Shown here one piece after another: positions 34,612 to 41,217 of a stretch of DNA of 64,000 nt (position 1 is the stretch's first letter; each line of letters opens with the position of its first letter). Position numbers and translations under genes: made by a program. The notes under the pieces were generated by a model, which saw only the letters and a program-made list of their open reading frames with translations, was not told where the DNA came from and ran no database searches. Origin of the DNA: an uncultured Lachnospiraceae bacterium (GTDB taxonomy: Bacteria > Bacillota > Clostridia > Lachnospirales > Lachnospiraceae). The DNA is taken from contig CAQGLR010000010.1 of assembly GCA_948794795.1 (NCBI GenBank), positions 36,437 to 100,436 on the forward strand, given 5' to 3'.

Positions 34612-35538
34612 ATGAATTATCCAACAGGAGCTAACAGAGAGATTACAAGTTTAAAGACTGTAACTGAAAAAGATAAATATGCAGCTGATGCAATACAATT
34701 AAATCCTAACATAGATGGCACATTGGCGAATGAAGTCAGCAAAAAAGTAAATATTATCAATAACGCAGCAGCACATAATGGCATATTCAGAGGCATAAAT
34801 CTTTTAACAAAATATACTCTGGCACAAATACTTACAAAAATATCTAATGGTGATTTTGAGGATTTGTATATAGGTGATTATTTTGACATAACGATAAGCA
34901 CAGAATACACATCAAGCGAAGTGGTCAGATGTATACTTGCAGATTTTGATTATTACTGGAATTGCGGAGATGTACCTTTTAGACAGCATCATGCAGTTAT
35001 CGTGCCCAAAAATGCTTTTGCTATACTTGCTAAAATGAATGAAACAAATACAACAGAAGGTGGATATTATAATTCTGACATGTGCCAAACTATAATGTCA
35101 GAATATAATATAGCATTAAATACCGTGTTTGGAGGACATTTATTAACACGTAAAGAATTATTAACAAATGCTGTAAATGCCACTACTCCATCAATGGGTG
35201 GTGCAGGACTGACAGGAGCAAGTTCTGGTTGGGCATGGTATGACAATGCTATATGTTTAATGTCAGAAATACAGGTTTATGGTTCAAAAGTATGGAGTTC
35301 TAGTGGCTACGATACAGGCATTGCTAACAGGCAGTTAGCATTATTTAGACATGACCCATCTGCATTAGTTTGTAAAGCTGGTGGTGTAGAAGATGCAAAT
35401 GCAAGCAATAGAGTATGGTGGTGGCTAAAAAATGTTGCTTCTGCTGGTTATTTCGCTGTTGTCACCAACTATGGTTATTCTGCCTGTTGCGGTGCTTCTG
35501 GCAGTGGTGGCGTCCGCCCGCTTTTTCTAATCGGTTAA
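34612..35538 (+). CDS. DGR-diversified tail-tip protein with C-type-lectin-like domain
   Basis: This gene encodes 308 residues with AAAGGTGG before the ATG. The C-terminal domain (about 150-308) has lectin-fold hallmarks used by DGR targets: GWAWYDNAICLMSEIQVYG, RVWWWLKN, and the final GGVRPLFLIG. Residues 276-303 are encoded by the variable repeat; about eleven codons there are AAY or TAY/AGY in the template. It is probably the receptor-binding protein at the tail tip. The Mu fibre genes S/U are absent. Confidence 0.9.
   Translation: MNYPTGANREITSLKTVTEKDKYAADAIQLNPNIDGTLANEVSKKVNIINNAAAHNGIFRGINLLTKYTLAQILTKISNGDFEDLYIGDYFDITISTEYTSSEVVRCILADFDYYWNCGDVPFRQHHAVIVPKNAFAILAKMNETNTTEGGYYNSDMCQTIMSEYNIALNTVFGGHLLTRKELLTNAVNATTPSMGGAGLTGASSGWAWYDNAICLMSEIQVYGSKVWSSSGYDTGIANRQLALFRHDPSALVCKAGGVEDANASNRVWWWLKNVASAGYFAVVTNYGYSACCGASGSGGVRPLFLIG
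35437..35520 (+). repeat. DGR variable repeat (VR)
   Basis: The 84 bp align without gaps to the TR at 36236-36319. There are 14 differences, and every one is at a TR adenine (14 of 21 adenines changed; no change at G, C or T). The last 12 bp (GGCGTCCGCCCG) are identical and GC-rich, the expected initiation-of-mutagenic-homology (IMH). The similarity may extend to 35435 and 35524 with two further A substitutions. Confidence 0.97.
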
Positions 35539-35544
35539 TCTGTA

Positions 35545-35570
35545 ATCACACCCCCCTTGTGGGGTGTGAT
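35545..35570 (+). repeat. hairpin/cruciform behind the VR
   Basis: A perfect 10-bp inverted repeat, ATCACACCCC and GGGGTGTGAT, flanks a 6-base loop CCTTGT. It starts 24 bp after the IMH and 6 bp after the target stop codon. No T-run follows, so it is not a standard terminator. In Bordetella phage BPP-1 a hairpin or cruciform at this place is needed for target recognition; the same role here is inferred. Confidence 0.85.
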
Positions 35571-35613
35571 AGGATTTGCAATACATGCAACCAAACCAGA
35601 AAGGTGTAAAAAT

Positions 35614-36189
35614 ATGAGTGTATTAAAAAATAAACGTGGGTTATCCGGTTTAGAATTTTACAGAAATGGAATTGTATTAAGAAAAAATTTGACAGAACTT
35701 TTATTAAGAGATTTTGGCATAAGACATAAGATAAGAAAATCTGTAGCATATACAAAGAATATGACAGAAGAAGATGCAGCAATATTTCAAAATCTCGTAG
35801 ATAAATATGAGTGTACAAATATTATTGAAGAATATCCAGGCTGGATGATAGATAACATGCGTACCAATATATTAAACCTATGCCATTCTATGATTATGAA
35901 TATAACACAGGCAAATACGATATATCCTACAAACGAATATGAATATTATGATAGAAGAAACTATCAGAACCATGCAATAGGAAACTGTGAACAGTTATTA
36001 CAGGAAATGCAGTATATCATTTCTGTAATACCTGTGGATGCAAATAAGTATTTGCCATATACAAAAATGATTGTAAAAGAAATCCAGTTATTAAAAGGAT
36101 GGAGAAAGAGTGATAATCGCATTTTAAAATCCATTCAAGAAAAAAATAATGTAAATAATGAAAATGATAATAACAGAGATAATGCTTAA
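35614..36189 (+). CDS. avd: DGR accessory protein, Avd-like
   Basis: This gene encodes 191 residues from ATG 35614 (AAAGGTG upstream); a TTG at 35557 would begin inside the hairpin loop and is rejected. It is almost entirely helical, with aromatic and basic helices (NCEQLLQEMQYIISVIPVDANKY, then MIVKEIQLLKGWRKSDNRI), consistent with the four-helix Avd fold that forms a basic pentamer binding the RT and TR RNA. It is longer than BPP-1 Avd (about 125), with an Asn-rich tail. Identity rests on fold and its place between VR and TR. Confidence 0.78.
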   Translation: MSVLKNKRGLSGLEFYRNGIVLRKNLTELLLRDFGIRHKIRKSVAYTKNMTEEDAAIFQNLVDKYECTNIIEEYPGWMIDNMRTNILNLCHSMIMNITQANTIYPTNEYEYYDRRNYQNHAIGNCEQLLQEMQYIISVIPVDANKYLPYTKMIVKEIQLLKGWRKSDNRILKSIQEKNNVNNENDNNRDNA

Positions 36190-36235
36190 TATGGTTGTTA
36201 TTTCTGTTCTTATATTGGGTAAGTTCTGTATATAT

Positions 36236-36319
36236 GCTTCTGCTAGTTATTTCGCTAATGTCAACAACAATGGTAATTCTAACTATTACGGTGCTTCTAA
36301 CAGTAATGGCGTCCGCCCG
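36236..36319 (+). repeat. DGR template repeat (TR)
   Basis: Non-coding donor copy of the VR, between avd and the RT gene as in BPP-1. Read in the VR frame it is packed with AAC/AAT and TAY/AGY codons, so adenine mutagenesis gives wide amino-acid choice without stop codons. It is presumed to be transcribed in a TR RNA extending into the RT leader. Possible extension to 36234 and 36323. Confidence 0.96.
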
Positions 36320-36328
36320 ATTTCATGT

Positions 36329-36364
36329 GTGCATACTATGTGTAGGCTACGTGCCGATATGCAC
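36329..36364 (+). ncRNA. structured TR-RNA spacer between TR and the RT gene
   Basis: GTGCATA (36329-36335) and TATGCAC (36358-36364) form a 7-bp stem enclosing 22 bases, 9 bp after the TR. In BPP-1 the RNA just 3' of TR folds and binds the RT-Avd complex to prime cDNA synthesis; this is the likely counterpart. The rest of the gap, to the RT start at 36533, has no gene I support. Confidence 0.55.
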
Positions 36365-36532
36365 TTAACAGGAAAGGAGGACTTATCCATCCGCAAGGTA
36401 AACAAGAGCTAACAAATAAAGTGGCTAGTATTTGTTTTGATAATTATTATCAACCGATGCATCCAGATACGTCTGTTGATGTTATAAACGGAGTATATGC
36501 CTTTTAAAAAATGAATAAGTTGAGGTAACTAT

Positions 36533-37735
36533 ATGGACGGAAATTCTAGTTTAAATATGTTATGTGATGCAAATTTATATCTGGATGCTTTTAATAAATG
36601 CAAAAAAGGCAGTGTATGGAAAGAATCCGTACAAAGATATGAAATGAATCTTTTAAAAAATATAGACCATCAGATTACTGCTATTCAAAATGGTACATAT
36701 GAGCAATTACCTTTTAATGAATTTCCTTTAAATGAAAGAGGGAAAACCAGAGAAATAAAAGCAATCCATATTGAGGATAGAGTTGTATTAAGAAATTTAT
36801 GTGACAATATTCTCATTCCCAGCATTAAGAAATATCTTATCTATGATAATGGTGCTTCTGTAAAAGGAAAAGGTATTTATTTTACCAGACAGAGGTTTGA
36901 AACACATCTGCATAAATATTACCGGAAACATGGTTCAAATGAAGGTTATATATTATTAATGGATTTTACAAAATTTTTTGATAATATCCAACATAATAAA
37001 TTAGTTTCTGAATATGAACAGAGAATCCATGATGAGGATTTGATTGGATTTCTTAGGAAAATTATTGATGCATTTAAAATAGATGTTTCGTATATGAGTG
37101 AAGATGAATATAAATATTGTCTTAATTCTGTTTATAATGCTTTGGAATATGCAAAGATTGATAAATCACTATTAACTGGTGAAAAGTATATGAAAAAATC
37201 TATTGGTATTGGCAGTCAGATTTCTCAAATATCAGGTTTGCTCTTTCCAACTAGAATTGACAGCTATTGTAAGATAGTTAAAAGTTTACATTACTATGGC
37301 AGATATATGGATGATACCTATATTATCCATGAAAGTAAAGAATATTTGAAAGAACTGTTACATGAAATCAATAAGATTTGTGATGAATATGGTATTTTTA
37401 TTAACCATAAGAAAACTCAAATTGTAAAATTGACAAAAACATTTACTTTTCTAAAAACCAGATATAATCTTACTGATACTGGAAAAGTAATTAAACGTAT
37501 TAATAAAGATTCCATCACCAGAGAACGGAGAAAACTTAAAAAATTTCGTAAAATGCTTAATGAAGGTAAAATTACATATCCTGAAATCGAAGAAGCATAC
37601 CATTCATGGAGAGGGAATTTAAGATATTATTCAGCTTATAATGTTATGAAAAACATGGATAAGCTGTTTAATGAACTATTTATAAAACCATTTATTAAGG
37701 AGGCTTATTATGAAACTAAAATTAACAGGAATTAA
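36533..37735 (+). CDS. DGR reverse transcriptase
   Basis: This gene encodes 400 residues. Palm motifs: LLMDFTKFFDNI with catalytic D144, and GRYMDDTYII with D260/D261. The DGR-specific IGxxxSQ motif is present as IGSQISQ (226-232), where retroviral and group II enzymes have QG. N-terminal RT0-2 segments (REIKAIHIEDRVVLRNL) and a C-terminal thumb (RRKLKKFRKMLNEGKI, then SWRGNLRYYSAYN) complete it. It copies TR RNA with errors at A. The Shine-Dalgarno (TTGAGGT) is weak, suggesting low expression. Overlaps the next phage gene by 26 bp. Confidence 0.95.
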   Translation: MDGNSSLNMLCDANLYLDAFNKCKKGSVWKESVQRYEMNLLKNIDHQITAIQNGTYEQLPFNEFPLNERGKTREIKAIHIEDRVVLRNLCDNILIPSIKKYLIYDNGASVKGKGIYFTRQRFETHLHKYYRKHGSNEGYILLMDFTKFFDNIQHNKLVSEYEQRIHDEDLIGFLRKIIDAFKIDVSYMSEDEYKYCLNSVYNALEYAKIDKSLLTGEKYMKKSIGIGSQISQISGLLFPTRIDSYCKIVKSLHYYGRYMDDTYIIHESKEYLKELLHEINKICDEYGIFINHKKTQIVKLTKTFTFLKTRYNLTDTGKVIKRINKDSITRERRKLKKFRKMLNEGKITYPEIEEAYHSWRGNLRYYSAYNVMKNMDKLFNELFIKPFIKEAYYETKINRN

Positions 37736-38072
37736 TGAAACTTTTAACGTTACAGATGCAACAACGGCAGATATGCTTTGCCTAGAGTCCTCAACAATCC
37801 AGGATGTGGATTCTTTTAGAGGGAAATTAACAGATGCGTCACTTAAGCACATTGAATTTTTAGATAATACAGGCAGCGTGGCAGGAAAGTATGACCATTA
37901 TGCATTTACAGGGGATGTGTCTTATAGCGTTAAGGATGATGTTTATATGGCAAAGTATTTCTTAAGGCAGAAAACAGATGTAGAAATACGTCTGGATGCA
38001 TTAGAAGCAGGCCAGGAATTACAAGACGGTGCAATCACAGAATTAGCGGAAATCGCAGGAGGTAATGTGTAA
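37710..38072 (+). CDS. phage tail-end protein, unknown
   Basis: This gene encodes 120 residues with AAGGAGGC before the ATG, starting inside the RT 3' end. A small beta domain (LKLTGINETFNVTD, then KHIEFLDNTGSVAGKYDHYAF) precedes a helical coil (DVEIRLDALEAGQELQDGAITELAEI). Similar proteins lie beside XkdX in clostridial phages. Function not known. Confidence 0.62.
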   Translation: MKLKLTGINETFNVTDATTADMLCLESSTIQDVDSFRGKLTDASLKHIEFLDNTGSVAGKYDHYAFTGDVSYSVKDDVYMAKYFLRQKTDVEIRLDALEAGQELQDGAITELAEIAGGNV

Positions 38073-38182
38073 TGGTTAGATTTTATGTAGCAAAGATTAG
38101 AGCAGGAAAAATAACACTAGAAAATGTGCCTGTCAAGTGGAAAGTAGAAGTTGAAAAAATGCTTGAAAATAAAGATGTGTAA
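38072..38182 (+). CDS. XkdX-like phage protein
   Basis: This gene encodes 36 residues, with ATG overlapping the previous stop (TAATG) and GCAGGAGGT upstream. The pattern MVRFYVAKIRAGKITLENVP-VKWKVEVEKML matches the short XkdX family, found next to tail fibre genes in Firmicute phages. Last convincing prophage gene. Confidence 0.75.
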   Translation: MVRFYVAKIRAGKITLENVPVKWKVEVEKMLENKDV

Positions 38183-38183
38183 T

Positions 38184-38316
38184 ATGTGTATAGAGTACCA
38201 ATTATTATATACATAGCAAGTCAATATCAATATTCAATTACAGCAAGCTATAGAAAAAAAGATTATAGAATCAAAATGATTATTACAAGATATTGTATTA
38301 CCAAGAATTGCTGATA
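38184..38316. other. spacer near the right end, possibly a decayed ORF
   Basis: One frame from ATG 38184 would read MCIEYQLLYT, stop, QVNINIQLQQAIEKKIIESK, stop, LLQDIVLPRIADKKLLVQ, which looks protein-like but holds two stops. It may be a relic or only AT-rich chance. Nothing else is seen here. Confidence 0.3.
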
Positions 38317-38385
38317 AAAAATTATTAGTACAATAACCCCCTGACAGGCTAATGTCTTTAGGGGGTTATTGTACTAATAATTTTT
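38317..38385. terminator. long perfect hairpin at the prophage right end
   Basis: Two 25-bp arms pair perfectly (38317-38341 with 38361-38385) around a 19-base loop that holds a further GACA/TGTC stem. The arms are A-rich/T-rich outside and C5/G5 inside, so it works as a terminator on either strand. It overlaps the right terminal repeat and may also hold transposase sites. Confidence 0.85.
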
Positions 38386-38389
38386 GACA
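38380..38389 (-). repeat. right terminal inverted repeat of the prophage
   Basis: ATTTTTGACA, complement of the left TGTCAAAAAT. A second ATTTTTGACA at 38402-38411, inside the LRR gene, is an alternative end but less likely because it would cut the gene. Confidence 0.5.
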
Positions 38390-38395
38390 AAAAAA

Positions 38396-39121
38396 ATGAG
38401 AATTTTTGACAAAAATTTTGAGCGGCTACACCCTGTTTATAAAAAACAATTTAAAACATTTTTATTTTACGGAAGCCTTTTAATAATAACAGGATGTATA
38501 TTTGTTTTTTCACTTTTTAATTATCTTTATAAAAATACTATATTTACAAAAAACAACCAAGCATTTGAAAATACAGAAGATATCCAGGACATTGAAGAAT
38601 TTGGCAATTATATTTCAAATAAATATAATAACAAAAATAATAACGAAGCTAAAATTTCTAAAAATAATAATAAAACCAATCTGGAAAATGAAGCAGAATT
38701 AAGCAATACAAACTTGTTTTCAGTTCCTCATCCACAAAGCAGCAATTTTTCGTGTGATAAATTAACAATTTTATATGCAAATGTTAATAAAATTGATAAT
38801 TTGGAAAATATTATACACTACACCTCATTAAAAGAATTATATTTATCTGATAATATGATTACCAGTGTATTGCCATTAGAAGAATTAGATAATTTAGAAA
38901 TCCTTGTACTATCATATAATAAAATAACCGATTTATCGCCATTATGCACATTAACAAAACTTACACACCTGGATTTGTCTGGAAATAAAAATATGTATAA
39001 CTTTAATGAACTTGTAACCCTATACAATCTTAAAACACTTAATGTTACAAATACTAATATTACAAATGATGAAGTTAGCTTTCTATCCTCTAAAATTCCT
39101 GGTTGTAAAATATTTTATTAA
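38396..39121 (+). CDS. membrane-anchored leucine-rich-repeat protein
   Basis: This gene encodes 241 residues from ATG 38396. A TTG at 38384 lies within the prophage end and is rejected. One membrane helix (about 22-44), an Asn/Lys-rich linker (60-100), then three or four short LRR units (LKELYLSDNMITSVLPLEEL, LEILVLSYNKITDLSPL, LTHLDLSGNKNMYN). It has no Shine-Dalgarno sequence in front, since the prophage ends 6 bp upstream of the ATG. It probably continued the surface/kinase cluster at 1521-5890. Confidence 0.72.
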   Translation: MRIFDKNFERLHPVYKKQFKTFLFYGSLLIITGCIFVFSLFNYLYKNTIFTKNNQAFENTEDIQDIEEFGNYISNKYNNKNNNEAKISKNNNKTNLENEAELSNTNLFSVPHPQSSNFSCDKLTILYANVNKIDNLENIIHYTSLKELYLSDNMITSVLPLEELDNLEILVLSYNKITDLSPLCTLTKLTHLDLSGNKNMYNFNELVTLYNLKTLNVTNTNITNDEVSFLSSKIPGCKIFY

Positions 39122-39127
39122 AAAAAT

Positions 39128-39216
39128 GACTGCCATACTAAGAATGAAAAATACAATATATAATATTTTAAAAAACTTTATATATCCTGTATAGTTCTTT
39201 CTTAAATATGGCAGTC
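39128..39216. terminator. probable bidirectional terminator
   Basis: GACTGCCATA (39128-39137) pairs with TATGGCAGTC (39207-39216) across a 69-base AT-rich loop that can fold further, between the convergent LRR and pdp genes, with an A-run before and T-run after. Confidence 0.5.
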
Positions 39217-39245
39217 CCTTTTACAATAATTTTCTTTATAAATTT

Positions 39246-40568
39246 CTAATATCTTTCAACTCCATCTTTAGTTATATATGCAATTATTGTTTTATTTTTA
39301 GATACATTTTCACTTCCAAAACAATATGCATGTTTAATATATTCTGACGCCTTATCAAGTTTTTCTTTATCTGAAGAATATAATTCTGCTATTATATCCC
39401 CACCCTTAATATAATCACCTGTCTTTTTATAAAATTTAATTCCAGCAGTAAAGTCAATTACACTTTCCTTTACTTCCCTTCCTGCACCAAGGATAACTGC
39501 TGCCCTTCCACAATGTTCTGTATCCATATGTGTAATATAGCAGTCTTCCTTAGCAATCCATTTATAAGAATATGCCGCTTTATCAAATAAAGAAGTATTA
39601 TAAATATACCTTTCATCCCCACCTTGCATTTTAACCATATCTGCCAGTTTATCGAGTGCAGTATTATTATTTATAACATTATCAGCCATTGACAGACATT
39701 CTTCAATACTTCCTTTTCCTGCAAGATTAAGCATTGAAGCAGAAAAATTCCTGCATATTTCTACAAAATCATCTGGGCCGTTTCCTTTTAATGTTTCTAT
39801 TGCCTCTATTACTTCTATATTATTACCTGTTGCAATTCCAAGAGGTACATCCATATTTGTAATATATGCTACAGTCTGACGTCCTGCTCCTTCTCCTATT
39901 GCTACCATTTTCCCAGCAAGTATAACAGCATCATCTATATTTTTCATAAATGCCCCGCTTCCAGTAGTAACATCAAGAACTATTTTATCACTTCCTCCAG
40001 CAAGTTTCTTACTCATTATTGATGCAGCTATTAATGGAATACTGTCAACTGTCGCAGTAACATCCCTTAATGCATAAAGTTTTTTATCAGCAGGTACCAG
40101 CCCTCCAGATTGTCCAATTACTGATAACCCAATAGAATTTACTATTTCAAAAAACCTTTTATTACTAATAGATGTATTAAAACCTGGTATTGATTCAAGT
40201 TTATCAATAGTACCACCTGTAAAACCAAGTCCCCTTCCACTCATTTTAGCAACTTTTCCACCACATGCTGCAACAACTGGAGCAACCACCAGTGTAGTTT
40301 TATCTCCCACTCCTCCTGTACTGTGCTTATCTACTTTAATTCCTTCTATTCCCGATAAATCATTTATTTTTCCTGAATTTGCCATAATATTAGTCATATC
40401 TAAAAGCTCATTATCAGACATACCTTGGTAATATATAGCCATTAAAAGAGCCGCTGCCTGGTAATCAGGAACTATGCCTTCTACATATCCATTTATAAAA
40501 TATTCAATTTCCTGTCTTGTAAACTCTCCACCTCTTTTTTTCTTATCAATAATATCATACATTCCCAT
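39246..40568 (-). CDS. pdp: pyrimidine-nucleoside phosphorylase
   Basis: This gene encodes 440 residues, the usual length. It cleaves uridine, thymidine or deoxyuridine with phosphate to base and (deoxy)ribose-1-phosphate. The signature KHSTGGVGDKTT is at 81-92, with GRGLGFTGGTIDKLES and SGAFM further on. AAGGAG lies ahead of the ATG. It directly follows cdd (20 bp), which produces its uridine substrates, forming a salvage operon. Confidence 0.93.
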   Translation of the reverse strand: MGMYDIIDKKKRGGEFTRQEIEYFINGYVEGIVPDYQAAALLMAIYYQGMSDNELLDMTNIMANSGKINDLSGIEGIKVDKHSTGGVGDKTTLVVAPVVAACGGKVAKMSGRGLGFTGGTIDKLESIPGFNTSISNKRFFEIVNSIGLSVIGQSGGLVPADKKLYALRDVTATVDSIPLIAASIMSKKLAGGSDKIVLDVTTGSGAFMKNIDDAVILAGKMVAIGEGAGRQTVAYITNMDVPLGIATGNNIEVIEAIETLKGNGPDDFVEICRNFSASMLNLAGKGSIEECLSMADNVINNNTALDKLADMVKMQGGDERYIYNTSLFDKAAYSYKWIAKEDCYITHMDTEHCGRAAVILGAGREVKESVIDFTAGIKFYKKTGDYIKGGDIIAELYSSDKEKLDKASEYIKHAYCFGSENVSKNKTIIAYITKDGVERY

Positions 40569-40588
40569 AAATTTATCTCCTTAAAATA

Positions 40589-41011
40589 TTATTTTATATT
40601 TAATGCACCAAAACCTTCTGGTAATAAATCCTTAAGCAACATCTCCCTATACTCATTTTCTGATTTAACAAGAATTATCTTAAAAGTTACAGGGTCACAA
40701 AATTCCATCATTACCTGTCTGCATACACCACATGGAGGACAGAAATCTCTTAATTCTTCCGAAGCACCACCTGCTATAGCTATACATTCAAACTCCCTGC
40801 TTCCTTCACTTACTGCCTTAAAAAACGCTGTCCTCTCTGCACAATTAGTAGGTGAAAATGCAGCATTTTCTATATTACATCCTGTAAATAAATTCCCTTT
40901 TTTATCTCTAAGACAGGCTCCAACTTTAAAACCTGAATAAGGAGAATAAGAATAATTTCTAGCATCTATAGCCATTTTTATTATTTTATTATAATCATTA
41001 TTTTTATCCAT
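40589..41011 (-). CDS. cdd: cytidine deaminase
   Basis: This gene encodes 140 residues. It deaminates cytidine or deoxycytidine to uridine or deoxyuridine. Zinc site: C57 in TNCAER with E59 as proton shuttle, and C94/C97 in CPPCGVCRQ. First gene of the pair with pdp. Promoter is probably in the AT-rich 41012-41217 gap shared with the glycosyltransferase. Confidence 0.95.
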   Translation of the reverse strand: MDKNNDYNKIIKMAIDARNYSYSPYSGFKVGACLRDKKGNLFTGCNIENAAFSPTNCAERTAFFKAVSEGSREFECIAIAGGASEELRDFCPPCGVCRQVMMEFCDPVTFKIILVKSENEYREMLLKDLLPEGFGALNIK

Positions 41012-41217
41012 TTACAATAATACCCTTTTTTAAATTATTTTACCATTTATGTATATTTTTCACAATAATTATCAAAAATTATATATAGTAATAAATAATT
41101 AATAATTATTCCCTTTAAACAATCACAATTTCATATTATAATAGTAAGTAATTGGTATATTTAATTTTAGATGTATTTACAAACTTTATATAATACATCT
41201 CTTTTATGGAGGTATAT

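Larger units (their letters stand above)
5905..38389. mobile_element. Mu-like transposable prophage, about 32.5 kb, carrying a DGR
   Basis: The gene order follows phage Mu: repressor, MuA-like transposase, MuB-like ATPase, GemA, endolysin, Mor, then gp25-like through gp48 and fibres. The proposed ends are the 10-bp inverted repeat TGTCAAAAAT at 5905-5914 and its complement at 38380-38389, giving TG...CA termini as in Mu. I found no 5-bp target duplication (left flank ATAGT, right flank AAAAA), so the exact ends are uncertain by some bases. No structural gene looks broken. Confidence 0.85.

Noticed and set aside
35545..35570. VR hairpin as a terminator
   Set aside because: No T-run follows, and the next gene of the same system starts 44 bp later.
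35557..35613. TTG start giving a longer Avd
   Set aside because: The TTG lies in the loop of the VR hairpin with no ribosome site; ATG 35614 has AAAGGTG.
36158..36412. 84-codon open frame covering the TR
   Set aside because: It starts inside avd without a ribosome site; the protein-like middle is only the TR read in the VR frame. TR acts as RNA template.
38402..38411. Second ATTTTTGACA as the prophage right end
   Set aside because: It lies inside the LRR reading frame, no target duplication appears there either, and the 38389 end keeps the gene whole.
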